Counted from the first letter of the stretch, positions 19,672-32,045 are shown. The stretch is 64,000 nucleotides of DNA from Prochlorococcus sp. AG-347-G20 (GCA_003281645.1 QCBJ01000004.1:21814-85813), one strand, 5' to 3'. The notes: generated from the sequence alone by a model not told the origin. Numbers and translations: made by a program.

Positions 19672-22242
19672 GTGATTTCTCCCGAAAAACAATATGAGGC
19701 TGATACTAATTTATATAATCCATCTGAAATAGAAAAAAAATGGCAGTCAATATGGAAAGAAAACAATTTATACAAAACCAATGAATTAAATGAGAATAGC
19801 GATAAATTTTATGCCTTATCAATGTTTCCCTACCCTTCAGGTAATCTTCATATGGGGCATGTTAGGAATTATGTTATTACAGACTTAATAGCTCGGTTCC
19901 AAAGGTTTAAGGGCAAATCTGTCTTACATCCAATGGGTTGGGATGCTTTTGGTTTACCTGCTGAGAATGCAGCTATTGAAAGAGGAATTAGTCCAAGTGT
20001 CTGGACTAAAAAAAATATTTCTCATATGAAGTCGCAATTAATGCTTTTGGGACTATCAGTTGATTGGGATAGGGAATTTGCAACTTGTGATGAAAATTAT
20101 TATATTTGGACGCAATATCTATTCTTAGAGTTATACAAGGCAGGTCTTGTATATCAAAAGGAATCAGAAGTTAATTGGGATCCTATAGATAATACAGTCC
20201 TAGCTAATGAACAAGTTGATTCAGAGGGTAAATCTTGGAGATCTGGTGCAGTAGTTGAAAAAAAATTATTAAAGCAATGGTTTTTAAGGATTACGAATTA
20301 TGCGGATGAGTTGTTGAATGATTTAGAAAAATTAGATAACTGGCCAGAAAGAGTAAAAATAATGCAAGATAATTGGATTGGAAAGTCAATTGGTACAAAT
20401 ATAAATTTCAATATCAATAGCAATCCAGAAAAGAAAATAACTGTATTTACAACAAGGCCAGATACTTTATTTGGAGTTACTTATTTAGCAATTTCTGTTA
20501 ATCATTCATTAATTAAAAATATTTCTGATCAGGAAACATTACAAGATATAGAAAAACTTAAACAATATTTGAAAAATAATAAAAATAATGAACTTGAAAA
20601 AATAGGAATAAAAACTAGTTTAATAGCAATAAATCCAGTTAATTCAGAACATATTCCTATTTGGGTTGCAAGTTATGTCCTCGATGAATACGGTACAGGT
20701 GCTGTTATGGGCGTGCCTGCTCATGATCAAAGAGATTTTGAATTTGCAAAGAAAAATAATATTGATATTAAACAGGTAATAATAAAGGATAAAAGTGAAC
20801 ATACTAAAGTGCTTGATGAAGCTTATTTGGAAAATGGATATCTTATTAATTCACATCAATACGATGATATAGCAAATACTATTGCTAAATTAAAAATTTC
20901 AGAGGAGGGAGTTAATAATGGATGGGCTGAAAATAAAATTCAATATCGTTTAAGAGATTGGTTAATATCTAGACAAAGATATTGGGGATGTCCGATTCCC
21001 ATCGTTAATTGCAAAAAATGTGGATCTGTTCCTTTAAACCAATCCGAATTACCTGTTGCATTACCAAAAGATATAGATATCTCAGCTAACAAGATTAATG
21101 CTTTAGGTGATAATAATAATTGGATAAATACAACATGTCCAAAATGTGGCATAGCGGCAAAAAAAGAAACTGATACTATGGACACTTTTATGTGTTCATC
21201 ATGGTATTTTTTAAGATTTCCATCTTCAAAATGTTCGAATAAGCCATTTGAAAAGATTGAAATTAATAAATGGTTGCCTGTAGATCAATATGTTGGAGGA
21301 GTAGAGCATGCAATATTGCACTTGCTATATGCAAGATTTTTCACTAAAGCTTTGCGTGATAATAAACTATTTGAAATTGATGAACCATTTAAAAAATTAT
21401 TAACGCAAGGGATGGTTCAGGCCGCAGCCTATAAAAACAATAAAACGGGTAAATATGTTTCTCCTTCCGATATTAATGACCTATCAAATCCTACAGATCC
21501 AATTGACAATACCAAACTCGAAGTTCTTTTCGAGAAGATGTCTAAGTCAAAATATAATGGAATAGACCCTGAATCAGTAATTAAAAAATATGGAGCAGAT
21601 ACAGCAAGAATGTTTATATTATTTAAAGCACCGCCAGAAAAAGATTTGGAATGGGGAGATACAGATGTTGAAGGACAATTTAGATTTTTAAGCAGGATTT
21701 GGAAGCTTTATATTAATTGTGCAAAAGATATAAATAGTAAATCAAATTTCTATCCAGATAAAGAAAAAAGTTTAATAAAGTCAATGAATATAGCCATAAA
21801 AGAAATTTCGAATGACATATTAAATAATCAATTTAATACATCAATTTCAGAATTAATGAAGTTTTATAATTCATTATCAAATTCCATTAATGACGTAAAC
21901 AAAAATTTAAAAATAGAAGCTTTAAAAACATTTTGTATATTATTGGCTCCATTTGCACCTCATATTGCTGAAGAAATATGGCATCTTATAGGATTTAAAA
22001 AATCTGTGCATTTAGAACATTGGCCTTCATTTAATGCAGAAGCACTAAAGGAAGATTCATATGAACTAGTAATACAAGTTAATGGGAAAGTTAGAGACAA
22101 AGTAAATATTAATAATGATATGAGTGAAGATCAAATTAAAGAATTGACTCTTAAAAGAACTAACATATTAAAATGGACTCAAGATAAGGAAATAAGAAAA
22201 ATAATTATTGTTAAAGGTAAAATAATGAATATTGTTGTTTAA
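19672..22242 (+). CDS. leuS: leucyl-tRNA synthetase (GTG start)
   Basis: [21 protein letters not shown] (HIGH), [14 protein letters not shown] (KMSKS), editing domain [13 protein letters not shown]. Confidence 0.98.
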   Translation: MISPEKQYEADTNLYNPSEIEKKWQSIWKENNLYKTNELNENSDKFYALSMFPYPSGNLHMGHVRNYVITDLIARFQRFKGKSVLHPMGWDAFGLPAENAAIERGISPSVWTKKNISHMKSQLMLLGLSVDWDREFATCDENYYIWTQYLFLELYKAGLVYQKESEVNWDPIDNTVLANEQVDSEGKSWRSGAVVEKKLLKQWFLRITNYADELLNDLEKLDNWPERVKIMQDNWIGKSIGTNINFNINSNPEKKITVFTTRPDTLFGVTYLAISVNHSLIKNISDQETLQDIEKLKQYLKNNKNNELEKIGIKTSLIAINPVNSEHIPIWVASYVLDEYGTGAVMGVPAHDQRDFEFAKKNNIDIKQVIIKDKSEHTKVLDEAYLENGYLINSHQYDDIANTIAKLKISEEGVNNGWAENKIQYRLRDWLISRQRYWGCPIPIVNCKKCGSVPLNQSELPVALPKDIDISANKINALGDNNNWINTTCPKCGIAAKKETDTMDTFMCSSWYFLRFPSSKCSNKPFEKIEINKWLPVDQYVGGVEHAILHLLYARFFTKALRDNKLFEIDEPFKKLLTQGMVQAAAYKNNKTGKYVSPSDINDLSNPTDPIDNTKLEVLFEKMSKSKYNGIDPESVIKKYGADTARMFILFKAPPEKDLEWGDTDVEGQFRFLSRIWKLYINCAKDINSKSNFYPDKEKSLIKSMNIAIKEISNDILNNQFNTSISELMKFYNSLSNSINDVNKNLKIEALKTFCILLAPFAPHIAEEIWHLIGFKKSVHLEHWPSFNAEALKEDSYELVIQVNGKVRDKVNINNDMSEDQIKELTLKRTNILKWTQDKEIRKIIIVKGKIMNIVV

Positions 22243-23822
22243 GAACTTGTTTTTTTAATAACTAATGAATTTGGATTGGACCAATCGCCCTTAACTAAAT
22301 AATCATCATTACCGAAACACATTTCACGGATTATGAAAAATATAGGTTCACTCGCTGAATTATCAAATAATGTTGTTATGTCATTTATAGAATATTCTCC
22401 TCCTTCATCTAATAAATTACTTACTTTTTGTTGATACTCAATAATATTTGCCGCTGCCTTCTTTCCAGCTTCAACTCCAGGCTGATCATATGCATTTATA
22501 TTTACCAATTCAGCGTAGAAGGAAACTGCCCTCTCAAATAAAGCAATTAAGGCACCTAGTGAAAAACAATTTAATTTTTCTAATGTGATAGTGATACTTT
22601 GTCTATTTTCACTAGAGAGTGCAGATCTTGTTCCTTGCAAAAAACCAGAAAGATATTCTTTAGGATTCTCTTTCTCATCAAAAATATTTGTAGATGGAGA
22701 GTCTAATAATTCAATGAAAATACAAAAGAAATTATCAATACCATCTCTCAGTTGCTGAACATAAGCATGTTGATCTGTAGATCCTTTATTACCAAAAACG
22801 GAAATACCTTGATTAACTACTTCACCATTCCTATTAAATTTCTTACCTAATGATTCCATTACTAATTGCTGAAGATATTTACTAAATACCTGTAGCCTAT
22901 CTCTATAAGGTAATACGACCATATCTCTCTTTCCCACTCCATCCCCAGTTAAATACCATGCAGATGCTAATAATGCTGCGGGATTATTTTTAAAATCAAT
23001 TGTGCGGGTGGCCTCATCCATTAATAATGCACCTCTAATAAATTCAAATATATTTTCATTTATAAGAGCCAATGGAAGTAATCCAACAGAGCTTGTAATA
23101 CTAGTTCTTCCTCCAACCCAATCTTGCAAATTAAATATTTTTAACCAATTTTCAGAAGTGGCTTTTTTAAATAACTTGCTATGTTTCATTGTTATAGCAA
23201 TAGCATTAGAATTCCATTCAAGAGAATTTTTTTCACAATAACTTTTAATAATTTCCATAGCAATTCTTGGTTCAGGCGTGCCACCTGATTTGCTTACTAC
23301 TACAAATAATGTTGTAGATAATTTTTCAGATAACTCTTCTAACTTTTCGCAAATTAAAAAAGGATCAACGTTATCGATATAAGAAAAATTTAAGCCTTTA
23401 GAGCACTTCTGAAGTGACTCTGTAATAAGTAATGGGCCTAATCCACTTCCACCAATTCCTATCCATAGAACATCAGTATAGTTCTTATTATTCTTATTCC
23501 TAATATCTCCATTTAAAATTTGTTTTCCAAATTCAGAGATTTCATTAATATCCGCACTGATCTCATCTGCTATTAATGAAGACGGAGAAATTGGTGGATT
23601 TCTTAGCCAATAATGTCCAACTTGTCTATTTTCATCAATATTCGAGATTGCACCATTTTCTAATTCCTTAATTGATGAAAAAACATCTACAAATTTCTCT
23701 TCTAAATTTTTAATATCTTTACTTGTGAAATTAATTTTGCTTATGTCTAACCAAATATTTAATTTTTTATCAAACCAAAGATAATTACAAAATTTATCCC
23801 AAGAGTTTAAATCTCCATTCAT
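22239..23822 (-). CDS. pgi: glucose-6-phosphate isomerase
   Basis: [36 protein letters not shown]. Confidence 0.97.
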   Translation of the reverse strand: MNGDLNSWDKFCNYLWFDKKLNIWLDISKINFTSKDIKNLEEKFVDVFSSIKELENGAISNIDENRQVGHYWLRNPPISPSSLIADEISADINEISEFGKQILNGDIRNKNNKNYTDVLWIGIGGSGLGPLLITESLQKCSKGLNFSYIDNVDPFLICEKLEELSEKLSTTLFVVVSKSGGTPEPRIAMEIIKSYCEKNSLEWNSNAIAITMKHSKLFKKATSENWLKIFNLQDWVGGRTSITSSVGLLPLALINENIFEFIRGALLMDEATRTIDFKNNPAALLASAWYLTGDGVGKRDMVVLPYRDRLQVFSKYLQQLVMESLGKKFNRNGEVVNQGISVFGNKGSTDQHAYVQQLRDGIDNFFCIFIELLDSPSTNIFDEKENPKEYLSGFLQGTRSALSSENRQSITITLEKLNCFSLGALIALFERAVSFYAELVNINAYDQPGVEAGKKAAANIIEYQQKVSNLLDEGGEYSINDITTLFDNSASEPIFFIIREMCFGNDDYLVKGDWSNPNSLVIKKTSS

Positions 23823-24005
23823 TTTATATATTTGTATCTTTTATTTATTATTTAATTATATCTATACGGATAGAACATAGATTTGAATCATTTAAATTTG
23901 TTTTAATTTTTTATCTTCAATTAAATATGTTATTGAATATAAACAATTAAAGTAGAGGTTTTTTTTTATTTCAAATGAATTTATCATTGGATAAAATAAA
24001 AAACT

Positions 24006-24662
24006 TTGGATAAATCATTTAATTACATTATTTCACCTGAGATATCTGAATTCAAAAAATTTTCGCCAAAATTAAAGATAGGTGTACTCGCTTCTGGGAA
24101 TGGAACAAACTTTCAAGAGTTGATTAATCTATCAGAAAAAGGAGAATTAGATATAGATATAAAAGTTCTTATTACTAACAAAGATGATGCCGGTTGTATA
24201 AGAAGAGCTGAAAGTGTAAAAATACCTCACAAAGTAATAAGAAGTAAAGACTTTACGCAAAAAGAGCTATTTGAATTAGAAATTGTAAATATTTTAATTA
24301 ATTATGATGTTGAACTGGTTGTAATGGCTGGCTGGATGAAAATTGTCACACCCTTCTTCATTAATAAATTTAAGAATAAAATTATTAATATTCACCCATC
24401 ATTACTTCCAGCATATAAGGGTGGTTCTGCGATAAAGGACTCTATATTAGAGGGGTCAAAAATAACTGGTTGTTCAGTACATTTTGTTGAAGAGGAGGTA
24501 GATAGTGGTTCTTTGATAATGCAAGCTGCATTGTCAATTAGACATGATGATGATATTGAATCACTTACTAAAAGAATACAGATCCTTGAGCATAAAATTT
24601 TACCTCACTCTATCTCTCATGCTGGTTTTTTGATAAGAAGTAATTTTATGGAAAATTATTAG
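24006..24662 (+). CDS. purN: phosphoribosylglycinamide formyltransferase (TTG start)
   Basis: KIGVLASGNGTNFQELI, MAGWMKIVTPFFINKFKNKIINIHPSLLPAYKGG, GCSVHFVEEEVDSGSLI. Confidence 0.95.
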   Translation: MDKSFNYIISPEISEFKKFSPKLKIGVLASGNGTNFQELINLSEKGELDIDIKVLITNKDDAGCIRRAESVKIPHKVIRSKDFTQKELFELEIVNILINYDVELVVMAGWMKIVTPFFINKFKNKIINIHPSLLPAYKGGSAIKDSILEGSKITGCSVHFVEEEVDSGSLIMQAALSIRHDDDIESLTKRIQILEHKILPHSISHAGFLIRSNFMENY

Positions 24663-25701
24663 TTAACTCAAGACCTTCGTCCATTGAATATCCACTCATA
24701 ATATTCAAATTTTGAATTGCTTGCCCAGTCTGTCCTTTTAACAAATTATCAATAACAGATAAAATAATAATCCTTCCATTTCTAATATCGACTTTAACAG
24801 AAAGGAATATTTGGTTTGTATTTTTAACCCATTTTGTTGATGGGAATGTATCTACAGGTAAGACCTTAATATTTTTGAAATTTCTATAATAATTATCCAA
24901 AAGAATTCTGCAATCATCAGAAGTTAATCCTGGATCTCTTAATCTCCCATATATAGTAGAATGCATACCCCTTGAAATCGGAACCAAATGAGGAGTAAAG
25001 AGCAGTTCAATTTTATTTCCAGATATAAAAGATGCTACTTGCTCGATCTCTGAGGTATGTCTATGGTTTATCAATCCATATGCTGATAGACCTTCTCCAC
25101 ATTCTGATAAAAGTAGCTTTTGGCTTGGTTCTCGACCACCTCCAGAAGTTCCGCTTTTAGAATCAATCACTATACCTTCATTTTCAATAATTCCTTGAGT
25201 AAGATAAGGAGCTAATGGAATAAGAGCAGATGTTGGATAACATCCTGGACATGCAATTAATCTTCCTTTTGAAATGGCTTCTTTATTTATCTCAGGTAGA
25301 CCATAGACTGCCTCTTTGCATAAATCATCGTCATTCCTTTTATAAATAACAGCTTCTTTGGAATATACTTTTTTCCATTCGTCTAAGGACTTATATCGGT
25401 AATCAGCTGATAAATCAATAACTTTAACTCCTCTATCTAATAATTTTCTTGTCAATGTTGAAGATAGGCCATTTGGTAGGCAAAGCAATGCAAAATCTGC
25501 CTTTTTTGAAATATTATCTACTGAAATATCTTCTATATAAGGATCATTATCTAGATAAATAAAAGGGAAATTATCATTCCACTTTGATCCAGATGTTTTA
25601 TTACCTCCTAAAAATGTAATTTTGTATTTTTTATTTTTCTTTAATAGATTTACCGCTTGAATACCGCCGTAACCAGTAGCACCTACTATTGCAACATTCA
25701 T
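24646..25701 (-). CDS. argC: N-acetyl-gamma-glutamyl-phosphate reductase
   Basis: VAIVGATGYGGIQAVNLL, CPGCYPTSALIPLAPYL, SGTSGGGREP. Confidence 0.97.
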   Translation of the reverse strand: MNVAIVGATGYGGIQAVNLLKKNKKYKITFLGGNKTSGSKWNDNFPFIYLDNDPYIEDISVDNISKKADFALLCLPNGLSSTLTRKLLDRGVKVIDLSADYRYKSLDEWKKVYSKEAVIYKRNDDDLCKEAVYGLPEINKEAISKGRLIACPGCYPTSALIPLAPYLTQGIIENEGIVIDSKSGTSGGGREPSQKLLLSECGEGLSAYGLINHRHTSEIEQVASFISGNKIELLFTPHLVPISRGMHSTIYGRLRDPGLTSDDCRILLDNYYRNFKNIKVLPVDTFPSTKWVKNTNQIFLSVKVDIRNGRIIILSVIDNLLKGQTGQAIQNLNIMSGYSMDEGLELTNNFP

Positions 25702-25789
25702 TTCTTTGAATTGGCAGACTTTGAGATAGGATTATAAAGTGTTGAATTAAAGATAACTAAAACACTATTTTTCTATATTGATAGGAATA

Positions 25790-27514
25790 ATGAAAGAAAC
25801 AAGTCCCAAATCAAATAATGGAACAATTTTGGATATAAATGAATCTTTTAAAATTGAATTTGATCCCATAAGTGATGCCTTGGCAGCGATAAGAAATGGT
25901 GAATGCATAATTGTTGTAGATGATGAAAGAAGAGAAAATGAAGGAGATTTAATATGTGCGGCGCAGTTTGCAACTCCACAGCAAATTAATTTTATGGCTA
26001 CCGAGGGACGTGGTCTTATATGCCTAGCTATGCAAGGTGAAAAGCTTGACTCTTTGGATTTGCCATTAATGGTAGACAGAAATACAGATGAAAATCAAAC
26101 AGCTTTTACAATATCAATTGATGCTGGACCTGAAAATAATGTTACTACTGGAATTTCAGCTGAAGACAGGGCAAAGACGATTCAAGTTGCTATAAACCCA
26201 AATACAAAACCTGATGATTTAAGGAGGCCAGGACATATTTTTCCATTAAGAGCTAAAAAAGGTGGAGTATTAAAAAGGGCAGGTCATACCGAAGCTGCAG
26301 TAGATATTGCGGCGATGTCAGGTCTTTATCCCGCTGGAGTGATTTGTGAAATACAAAATCCTGACGGTTCCATGTCGAGACTTCCACAACTTAAAGAGTA
26401 TGCAAAACAGTGGGGAATGAAATTAATATCCATCGCTGATTTAATAAGTTATCGATTTCAAACTGAGAGATTTGTTTTTAGAAAATCCGACGCTGTTCTT
26501 CCAAGTATTTTTGGTAATTTCAAAGCTTATGGATATGTTAATGAACTTGATGGTTCAGAGCACGTTGCATTAGTTAAACAAAAATCATCAAAATTAAGTG
26601 AACCTGTATTAGTAAGAATGCACTCAGAATGCTTAACTGGAGATGCATTTGGATCATTACGTTGTGATTGTAGACCGCAGTTAGAAGCTGCTTTATCAAG
26701 AATAGAAAAGGAGGAAGAGGGTGTTGTTGTTTACTTAAGACAAGAAGGAAGAGGTATTGGTCTAATAAATAAATTAAAAGCATATAGCTTACAGGATGGT
26801 GGATTAGACACTGTAGAAGCTAATGAAAAATTAGGTTTTCCAGCTGATCTCAGAAATTATGGAGTTGGAGCACAGATATTAACCGATCTAGGGATAAAGA
26901 AACTAAAACTACTTACAAACAATCCTAGAAAGATTGCTGGATTAGGTGGTTATGGAATAGAGGTTATTGAGAGAGTTCCATTAGTAATTTGTCCAAACGA
27001 CAATAATGCAGAATATTTGAGTGTTAAAAAAACGAAACTAGGCCACATGATAGATGATGATAATCCTAATTCCAGGGATATCGATCCATTTATATCAATT
27101 TTTATTGACGGAAAATATAAATCTATTGATCTAGTTCCAATAAAAAATAATGTTATAAAATTCTGTAGTAATAAGAACATTAATATTAAATTGGAAAGTA
27201 CTCCAAGATTATTGGCATTTTGGAATCGACCAAAGTTAGTTTGGCGCATTTTACATGATCAGAATAGAACCAATTCCAACATTACTGATGAAGAAATAAA
27301 GAATATAGAATTATTTATTCAGTTTTTATCAAATTATGAAAAAAGTACAAAGATTGGAATAATTATTTCTCGAAACATTGAACAAGCACTACACCCAAAA
27401 AGTAGCATCAAATTAATCAATACTAAATTTACTATTAACAATGAAATATTATATTCATCAACCAGAAAATTTAATCTAGATAAAGAAACATTTAGTATTG
27501 TTTTTGAAGGCTAA
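25790..27514 (+). CDS. ribBA: bifunctional DHBP synthase / GTP cyclohydrolase II with extra C-terminal region
   Basis: DHBP synthase [19 protein letters not shown] and [41 protein letters not shown]; about 153 aa follow the GTPCHII core. ORF track starts at a TTG (25778); ATG at 25790 preferred. Confidence 0.94.
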   Translation: MKETSPKSNNGTILDINESFKIEFDPISDALAAIRNGECIIVVDDERRENEGDLICAAQFATPQQINFMATEGRGLICLAMQGEKLDSLDLPLMVDRNTDENQTAFTISIDAGPENNVTTGISAEDRAKTIQVAINPNTKPDDLRRPGHIFPLRAKKGGVLKRAGHTEAAVDIAAMSGLYPAGVICEIQNPDGSMSRLPQLKEYAKQWGMKLISIADLISYRFQTERFVFRKSDAVLPSIFGNFKAYGYVNELDGSEHVALVKQKSSKLSEPVLVRMHSECLTGDAFGSLRCDCRPQLEAALSRIEKEEEGVVVYLRQEGRGIGLINKLKAYSLQDGGLDTVEANEKLGFPADLRNYGVGAQILTDLGIKKLKLLTNNPRKIAGLGGYGIEVIERVPLVICPNDNNAEYLSVKKTKLGHMIDDDNPNSRDIDPFISIFIDGKYKSIDLVPIKNNVIKFCSNKNINIKLESTPRLLAFWNRPKLVWRILHDQNRTNSNITDEEIKNIELFIQFLSNYEKSTKIGIIISRNIEQALHPKSSIKLINTKFTINNEILYSSTRKFNLDKETFSIVFEG

Positions 27515-27518
27515 ATTA

Positions 27519-27956
27519 CTATTTTAAAGTAGCTTTTAGAATTTTTGAACCATTTGTAAGTTTTAACACTACTTCCATATCATCTGTTTTACCAAAAACA
27601 GTATGAACCCCATCGAGATGAGGCTGTGGTTCATAAACTATAAAAAACTGACTACCACCTGTATCCTTTCCTGCATGAGCCATAGAAAGAGAACCTTTTA
27701 GATGTTTATTGGAATTAATTTCACATTTAATATTATATCCAGGGCCTCCAGTTCCAGGCATACCAGATGCTCCTTCACGAGTATTTGGACATCCACCCTG
27801 AGCCATAAATCCAGGTATGACTCTGTGAAACGCTAGACCATCATAAAACCCATCACTTATCAAATTCGTGAAGTTTTTAACTGTATTAGGTGCGTCTTCA
27901 GAGAAAAATTCAATATTTATGTTTCCAACTTCTGTCTCAAATAATGCAGTTGTCAT
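27519..27956 (-). CDS. cyclophilin-type peptidyl-prolyl isomerase
   Basis: [50 protein letters not shown]. Confidence 0.93.
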   Translation of the reverse strand: MTTALFETEVGNINIEFFSEDAPNTVKNFTNLISDGFYDGLAFHRVIPGFMAQGGCPNTREGASGMPGTGGPGYNIKCEINSNKHLKGSLSMAHAGKDTGGSQFFIVYEPQPHLDGVHTVFGKTDDMEVVLKLTNGSKILKATLK

Positions 27957-27989
27957 GTTTTATTTGTTTAATAATTTATATTTTAATAG

Positions 27990-28373
27990 CTAAAGCAACT
28001 TTTCAAGGTTTTCCTTAATGGTATTTATATCAATCTTATCTTTATTACTATTTTTGTCTTCCTCCCAATTTTCAACTTCTATGTTTTTCTGGGGTGGTGA
28101 AATTAATAACCTATCTTCCGCGGTTTTAGGTATAAAATTTTTTTCTACTAATTTGAATTCATAATCTAATTTAATGCAGAAATCCTTTATTTCCTCTATG
28201 TTGATCATCTCAACTGTTGGTAAAGGAAAATCTTGAGCTTCTAGTAGACCACAATATCTTGTTGCATCATCCTTATCTTCAAACATAAGAACAATTGTCC
28301 TTCCTTTAAGTTCGATTGAATGAATTCCTTCCTTATCTGTTCCTGAGTTATATAAAAGAACAAATATGTTCAT
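27990..28373 (-). CDS. DUF3110 family protein
   Basis: 127 aa; MNIFVLLYNSGTDKEGIHSIELKGRTIVLMFEDKDDATRYCGLLEAQDFP pattern. Confidence 0.75.
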   Translation of the reverse strand: MNIFVLLYNSGTDKEGIHSIELKGRTIVLMFEDKDDATRYCGLLEAQDFPLPTVEMINIEEIKDFCIKLDYEFKLVEKNFIPKTAEDRLLISPPQKNIEVENWEEDKNSNKDKIDINTIKENLEKLL

Positions 28374-28408
28374 AAATAGCGATTTTTTATCAATTATATA
28401 TTATTTAA

Positions 28409-29335
28409 TTAAGAATCAGAAAGTGATAATTCTTGTAATCTTGTATATAAAGCAATTTCTTCATCATTAATATCAGCAGGTATGACTACCAAGATTTCAA
28501 CATATTGATCACCTACATTATCTTCGAAAGTTAAACCCCTACCTTTCAAACGTAACATTCTTCCCGTAGATGATTTTGGTGGTACTTGAAGTGTGACATT
28601 TCCATCAAGGGTAGGGACCTCTACTGCACAACCAAGAAGAGCATCATGAGGAAATAACTCTAATTTATAAATAACTCTTAAACCATCAATCTTTAGACCA
28701 CTTTCTGTTTGAACTTTTAACTGTAGATAATGATCTTTACCTCCTCTTGCGATATTTTCAAGTCTTAATCGCCATCCATCACCAGCAAAAGGAGGTGTAT
28801 CAACTTCTACTACTGTTTCATCTTCAAGCTCTATTAAAATTGAGGATCCATTTAAGGCCTCAGAAGGAGTTAATTCAATAATTGTCTCAATATCTTGGTC
28901 AACTTTAACTGGAGGCGGCTCTTCTGGAGAGGTTGTAGGATATTCATAATTATTGAATTCATCATTATTTGTATTTATCAATTCATCATCAAACGGTTCA
29001 TTATCATATTCCTCGTAGTTCTTTGAAGAGTATTCATATCCAAATAATGAATCAAGATAATCTTGAAAATCAGGAAAACCTGTCTTGAAATTATTATTTT
29101 CGTAATCATCCTTGACATTTTCATCCGAACTATTTTTCCTTATATTGGGATCACTTAGACATTCGTATGCTTCGTTAATTAATTTAAATCTTTCTTCTGC
29201 ATTAAGATCATTTTTATTTAAATCTGGATGCCATTTTCTTGCTTCTCTTCGAAAGGCCTTTTTAAGTTCTTTATCATCGAAATCGGGAGATAAACCCAAT
29301 ATCGATAAATAGTCATTTTTAGAGGAAGTAGTCAT
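28409..29335 (-). CDS. DnaJ-type co-chaperone (J-domain plus C-terminal substrate-binding domains)
   Basis: DYLSILGLSPDFDDKELKKAFRREARKWHPDLNKN (HPD) and DnaJ CTD; third Met ([10 protein letters not shown], 29335) preferred over the 5' extension to 29368. Confidence 0.9.
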   Translation of the reverse strand: MTTSSKNDYLSILGLSPDFDDKELKKAFRREARKWHPDLNKNDLNAEERFKLINEAYECLSDPNIRKNSSDENVKDDYENNNFKTGFPDFQDYLDSLFGYEYSSKNYEEYDNEPFDDELINTNNDEFNNYEYPTTSPEEPPPVKVDQDIETIIELTPSEALNGSSILIELEDETVVEVDTPPFAGDGWRLRLENIARGGKDHYLQLKVQTESGLKIDGLRVIYKLELFPHDALLGCAVEVPTLDGNVTLQVPPKSSTGRMLRLKGRGLTFEDNVGDQYVEILVVIPADINDEEIALYTRLQELSLSDS

Positions 29336-31316
29336 TGTCCCATGGATCATCGTCCCTAGAATTACCATACCTCGAATTTCTATAATTTCTATTCATTTGA
29401 TTATCCCAAGGATCATCATCCCAATAATCATCAGAAAAGAGTTCATCCTTTAATGATCCAAATGTATTTTTAATGCCTTGTATGGGATTATTATCAGTTT
29501 TCTTTTCTGCCGCAAATTTTCTGTTTAAGCCAAATAATGCTTCTTGAAGAGCACTTACTGAAATTTCTAATTCTTGAGGATCATCGTCATCTATATAATC
29601 TTCAACATCTTGAATGGCTAATTCAACAGCTCTTTTTTGCCTTTCGGCCCCATAAGGTCCAAATTCTAATGAAGCATCCCTAAGTCTTCTCTCAGCTTGC
29701 GCAATAAGAGTTAAAGCACTATTTTTTCTATCAATTACAGATCTTCTCTTCCTATCTTCATTAGCTTTTGCTTTAGCTTCTTCAATTATCGAATTTATTT
29801 CTTGTTCATTTAAATTAGAACCTCCAGAAATTGAAACTGTTTGCTTTCTTCCAGTTGTTCTATCAGTTGCACTTACTTCTAAAAGACCATTAGCATCAAT
29901 ATCAAATGCTACCTGGACTTGAGGAATTCCTCTAGGAGCTGGAGGTATTCCTGATAGTCTAAATTTACCAAGTGATTTATTTTCAGAGGCTAAAGGTCTT
30001 TCTCCCTGCCGCACCTGAACAACCACAGAAGATTGATTAGCTTCAGAAGTACTAAAAACATCAGATTGTCTGACTGGTATTGGCGTATTACGAGGAATAA
30101 GTACTTTCATAAGACCACCAATAGTTTCTAGACCTAAAGATAAGGGAGTAACGTCATTTAGTAGTAAATCTTGTAAATCACCACTAATAATTCCAGTTTG
30201 TATCGCAGCTCCTACTGCAACGACTTCATCAGGATTAACAGATTGACAAGGATCATTTGGAACAAGAGTCTTTACTAATTGTTGAACCATTGGGATTCTT
30301 GTGCTACCACCTACAAGAACTACCTCATCAATATCTTCTGCGTTCCATCCAGAATCATCTAAAGCAATTTGAACAGGCTCTAACAATCTATCTAGTAAAT
30401 CTTGTGATAATGATTCAAATATTTTTCTATCTATAGTTTCTTCAATATGTAACGGCCCCTCATTACTTGTTGTGATAAATGGTAGAGATATTTTTGTTTT
30501 TTGCAATCCTGATAATTCACATTTAGCTTTTTCAGCAGCCTCAGTTAATCTCTGTAAAGCTTGTCTATCCCTTCTTAGATCAATATCATGTTTAGCAAGA
30601 AATTTTTCTGCAAGCCAATCAACAATTTTTGAATCAAAATTGTTTCCTCCTAGCTGTGTATCACCACATGTGGCTTTAACATCAAATACACCATTGGAAA
30701 TTTTTAATAATGAGACATCAAATGTTCCTCCTCCTAAATCAAAAACCAAAACGTTATTAGAAGAACTTTTTTCAAAACCATAAGCAAGAGCAGCGGCAGT
30801 AGGTTCATTTAGAATTCTATCTACTTTAATACCAGCTAATATTGCAGAGTCCTTTGTAGCTTGCCTTTGAGATTCATTAAAGTAAGCAGGGACAGTGATA
30901 ACTGCAGAATCAACAGTATCTCCCAGATATGTTTCAGCATCATTAATTAATTTTCTAATCAATGAGCTCACTAATTCTTCTGGTGCATACTCTCTTTCAG
31001 TATTTGGACTAAGAACTCTAACGCTTCCATTGGTATTAGCCTTTACGTTATAAGGAACAGAAATACTATTATCATCTAATTCATCCCAGTCACTGCCAAT
31101 AAATCTTTTTAGGTTATAAAAGGTATTCTTAGGATTTAGAACAAGTTGTCTTCTTGCTTGGTCTCCTATTACTATTTCCTTGTCTTTTGTAAATCCAACT
31201 ATGGAAGGTGTAGTTCTAGAACCCTCAGAATTTGCAATAACAATTGGACGACCAGCTTCTATTACTCCGATAACAGAGTTAGTGGTACCTAAATCAATTC
31301 CAACTATTTGCCCCAT
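29319..31316 (-). CDS. dnaK: Hsp70 chaperone DnaK with atypical Asp/Trp-rich tail
   Basis: [48 protein letters not shown]-terminus [37 protein letters not shown]. Confidence 0.96.
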   Translation of the reverse strand: MGQIVGIDLGTTNSVIGVIEAGRPIVIANSEGSRTTPSIVGFTKDKEIVIGDQARRQLVLNPKNTFYNLKRFIGSDWDELDDNSISVPYNVKANTNGSVRVLSPNTEREYAPEELVSSLIRKLINDAETYLGDTVDSAVITVPAYFNESQRQATKDSAILAGIKVDRILNEPTAAALAYGFEKSSSNNVLVFDLGGGTFDVSLLKISNGVFDVKATCGDTQLGGNNFDSKIVDWLAEKFLAKHDIDLRRDRQALQRLTEAAEKAKCELSGLQKTKISLPFITTSNEGPLHIEETIDRKIFESLSQDLLDRLLEPVQIALDDSGWNAEDIDEVVLVGGSTRIPMVQQLVKTLVPNDPCQSVNPDEVVAVGAAIQTGIISGDLQDLLLNDVTPLSLGLETIGGLMKVLIPRNTPIPVRQSDVFSTSEANQSSVVVQVRQGERPLASENKSLGKFRLSGIPPAPRGIPQVQVAFDIDANGLLEVSATDRTTGRKQTVSISGGSNLNEQEINSIIEEAKAKANEDRKRRSVIDRKNSALTLIAQAERRLRDASLEFGPYGAERQKRAVELAIQDVEDYIDDDDPQELEISVSALQEALFGLNRKFAAEKKTDNNPIQGIKNTFGSLKDELFSDDYWDDDPWDNQMNRNYRNSRYGNSRDDDPWDNDYFL

Positions 31317-31529
31317 GATTTTAGATCGCTAAATTAAAGCAAAATTTACTAATAATTTAATTAATTTTTATTTTAGATATTTACATATAATAATAAAAAT
31401 CAAATATTTTCAACTTAATTTAAATAAATAAGATTATTTAAAACTTGTCAAAAAGATTATTATCTATTTAAAACATTTTTTACAGATTAAAGGTGTTGAT
31501 GTATTTAACCAGCATAAACTAATATATAA

Positions 31530-31616
31530 CGGAGAGAGAGGGATTCGAACCCTCGATAAAGTTGCCCCTATACAGCATTTCCAGTGCTGCGCCTTCAACC
31601 ACTCGGCCACCTCTCC
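31530..31616 (-). tRNA. tRNA-Ser(GGA)
   Basis: Reverse complement GGAGAGGTGGCCGAGTGGTTGAAGGCGCAGCACTGGAAATGCTGTATAGGGGCAACTTTATCGAGGGTTCGAATCCCTCTCTCTCCG folds as a class II tRNA: 7-bp acceptor, anticodon GGA, long variable arm, T-arm GAGGGTTCGAATCCCTC. Confidence 0.96.
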
Positions 31617-31665
31617 CAAGATAACCATTTTAACCCTTGATCATCCCATTTTTGAGGAAAGTTAT

Positions 31666-32040
31666 TTGAATAAGACTTTCACAGTCACCATTAAAAATAA
31701 GAAAACCGGAAAGGTCTACCAAGAGCAGGTTAATAGTGATCAGTACATTCTTAAGGAATTTGAAAAAAAAGGTTTCAAACTTGCATTTTCGTGTAGAAAT
31801 GGTTGCTGTACAAGTTGTGCAGTTAAAATAATATCTGGCACTTTGCTACAACCTGAAGCAATGGGTGTATCACAAGCCTTAAAAGATAAAGGTTATGCGC
31901 TTCTTTGTGTCGCTAAAGCAACTTCAGATCTTGAGGTTGAAACTACATATGAAGATGAAGTTTACGATTTGCAATTTGGACAATATTTTGGGAGAGGAAA
32001 TACAAGAATTGCGCCGCCTTGGGAATTTGAGGAAGATTAA
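31666..32040 (+). CDS. plant-type [2Fe-2S] ferredoxin with C-terminal extension
   Basis: SCRNGCCTSCAVKI...ALLCVAKATSDLEVETTYEDEVYDLQF; Cys spacing of plant-type ferredoxin. Confidence 0.9.
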   Translation: MNKTFTVTIKNKKTGKVYQEQVNSDQYILKEFEKKGFKLAFSCRNGCCTSCAVKIISGTLLQPEAMGVSQALKDKGYALLCVAKATSDLEVETTYEDEVYDLQFGQYFGRGNTRIAPPWEFEED

Positions 32041-32045
32041 TTATT

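Noticed and set aside
20940-21185. Minus-strand ORF inside leuS
   Set aside because: Antisense to the conserved Zn-finger-containing region of LeuS
23861-23874. Short inverted repeat TCTAT-ACGG-ATAGA between pgi and purN
   Set aside because: Only 5-bp A/T-rich arms; likely chance at this base composition
26574-27249. Minus-strand ORFs inside ribBA
   Set aside because: Antisense to the GTP cyclohydrolase II coding region; Leu/Phe-rich by-product of AT-rich sequence
30472-30783. Plus-strand ORF inside dnaK
   Set aside because: Antisense to conserved Hsp70 motifs
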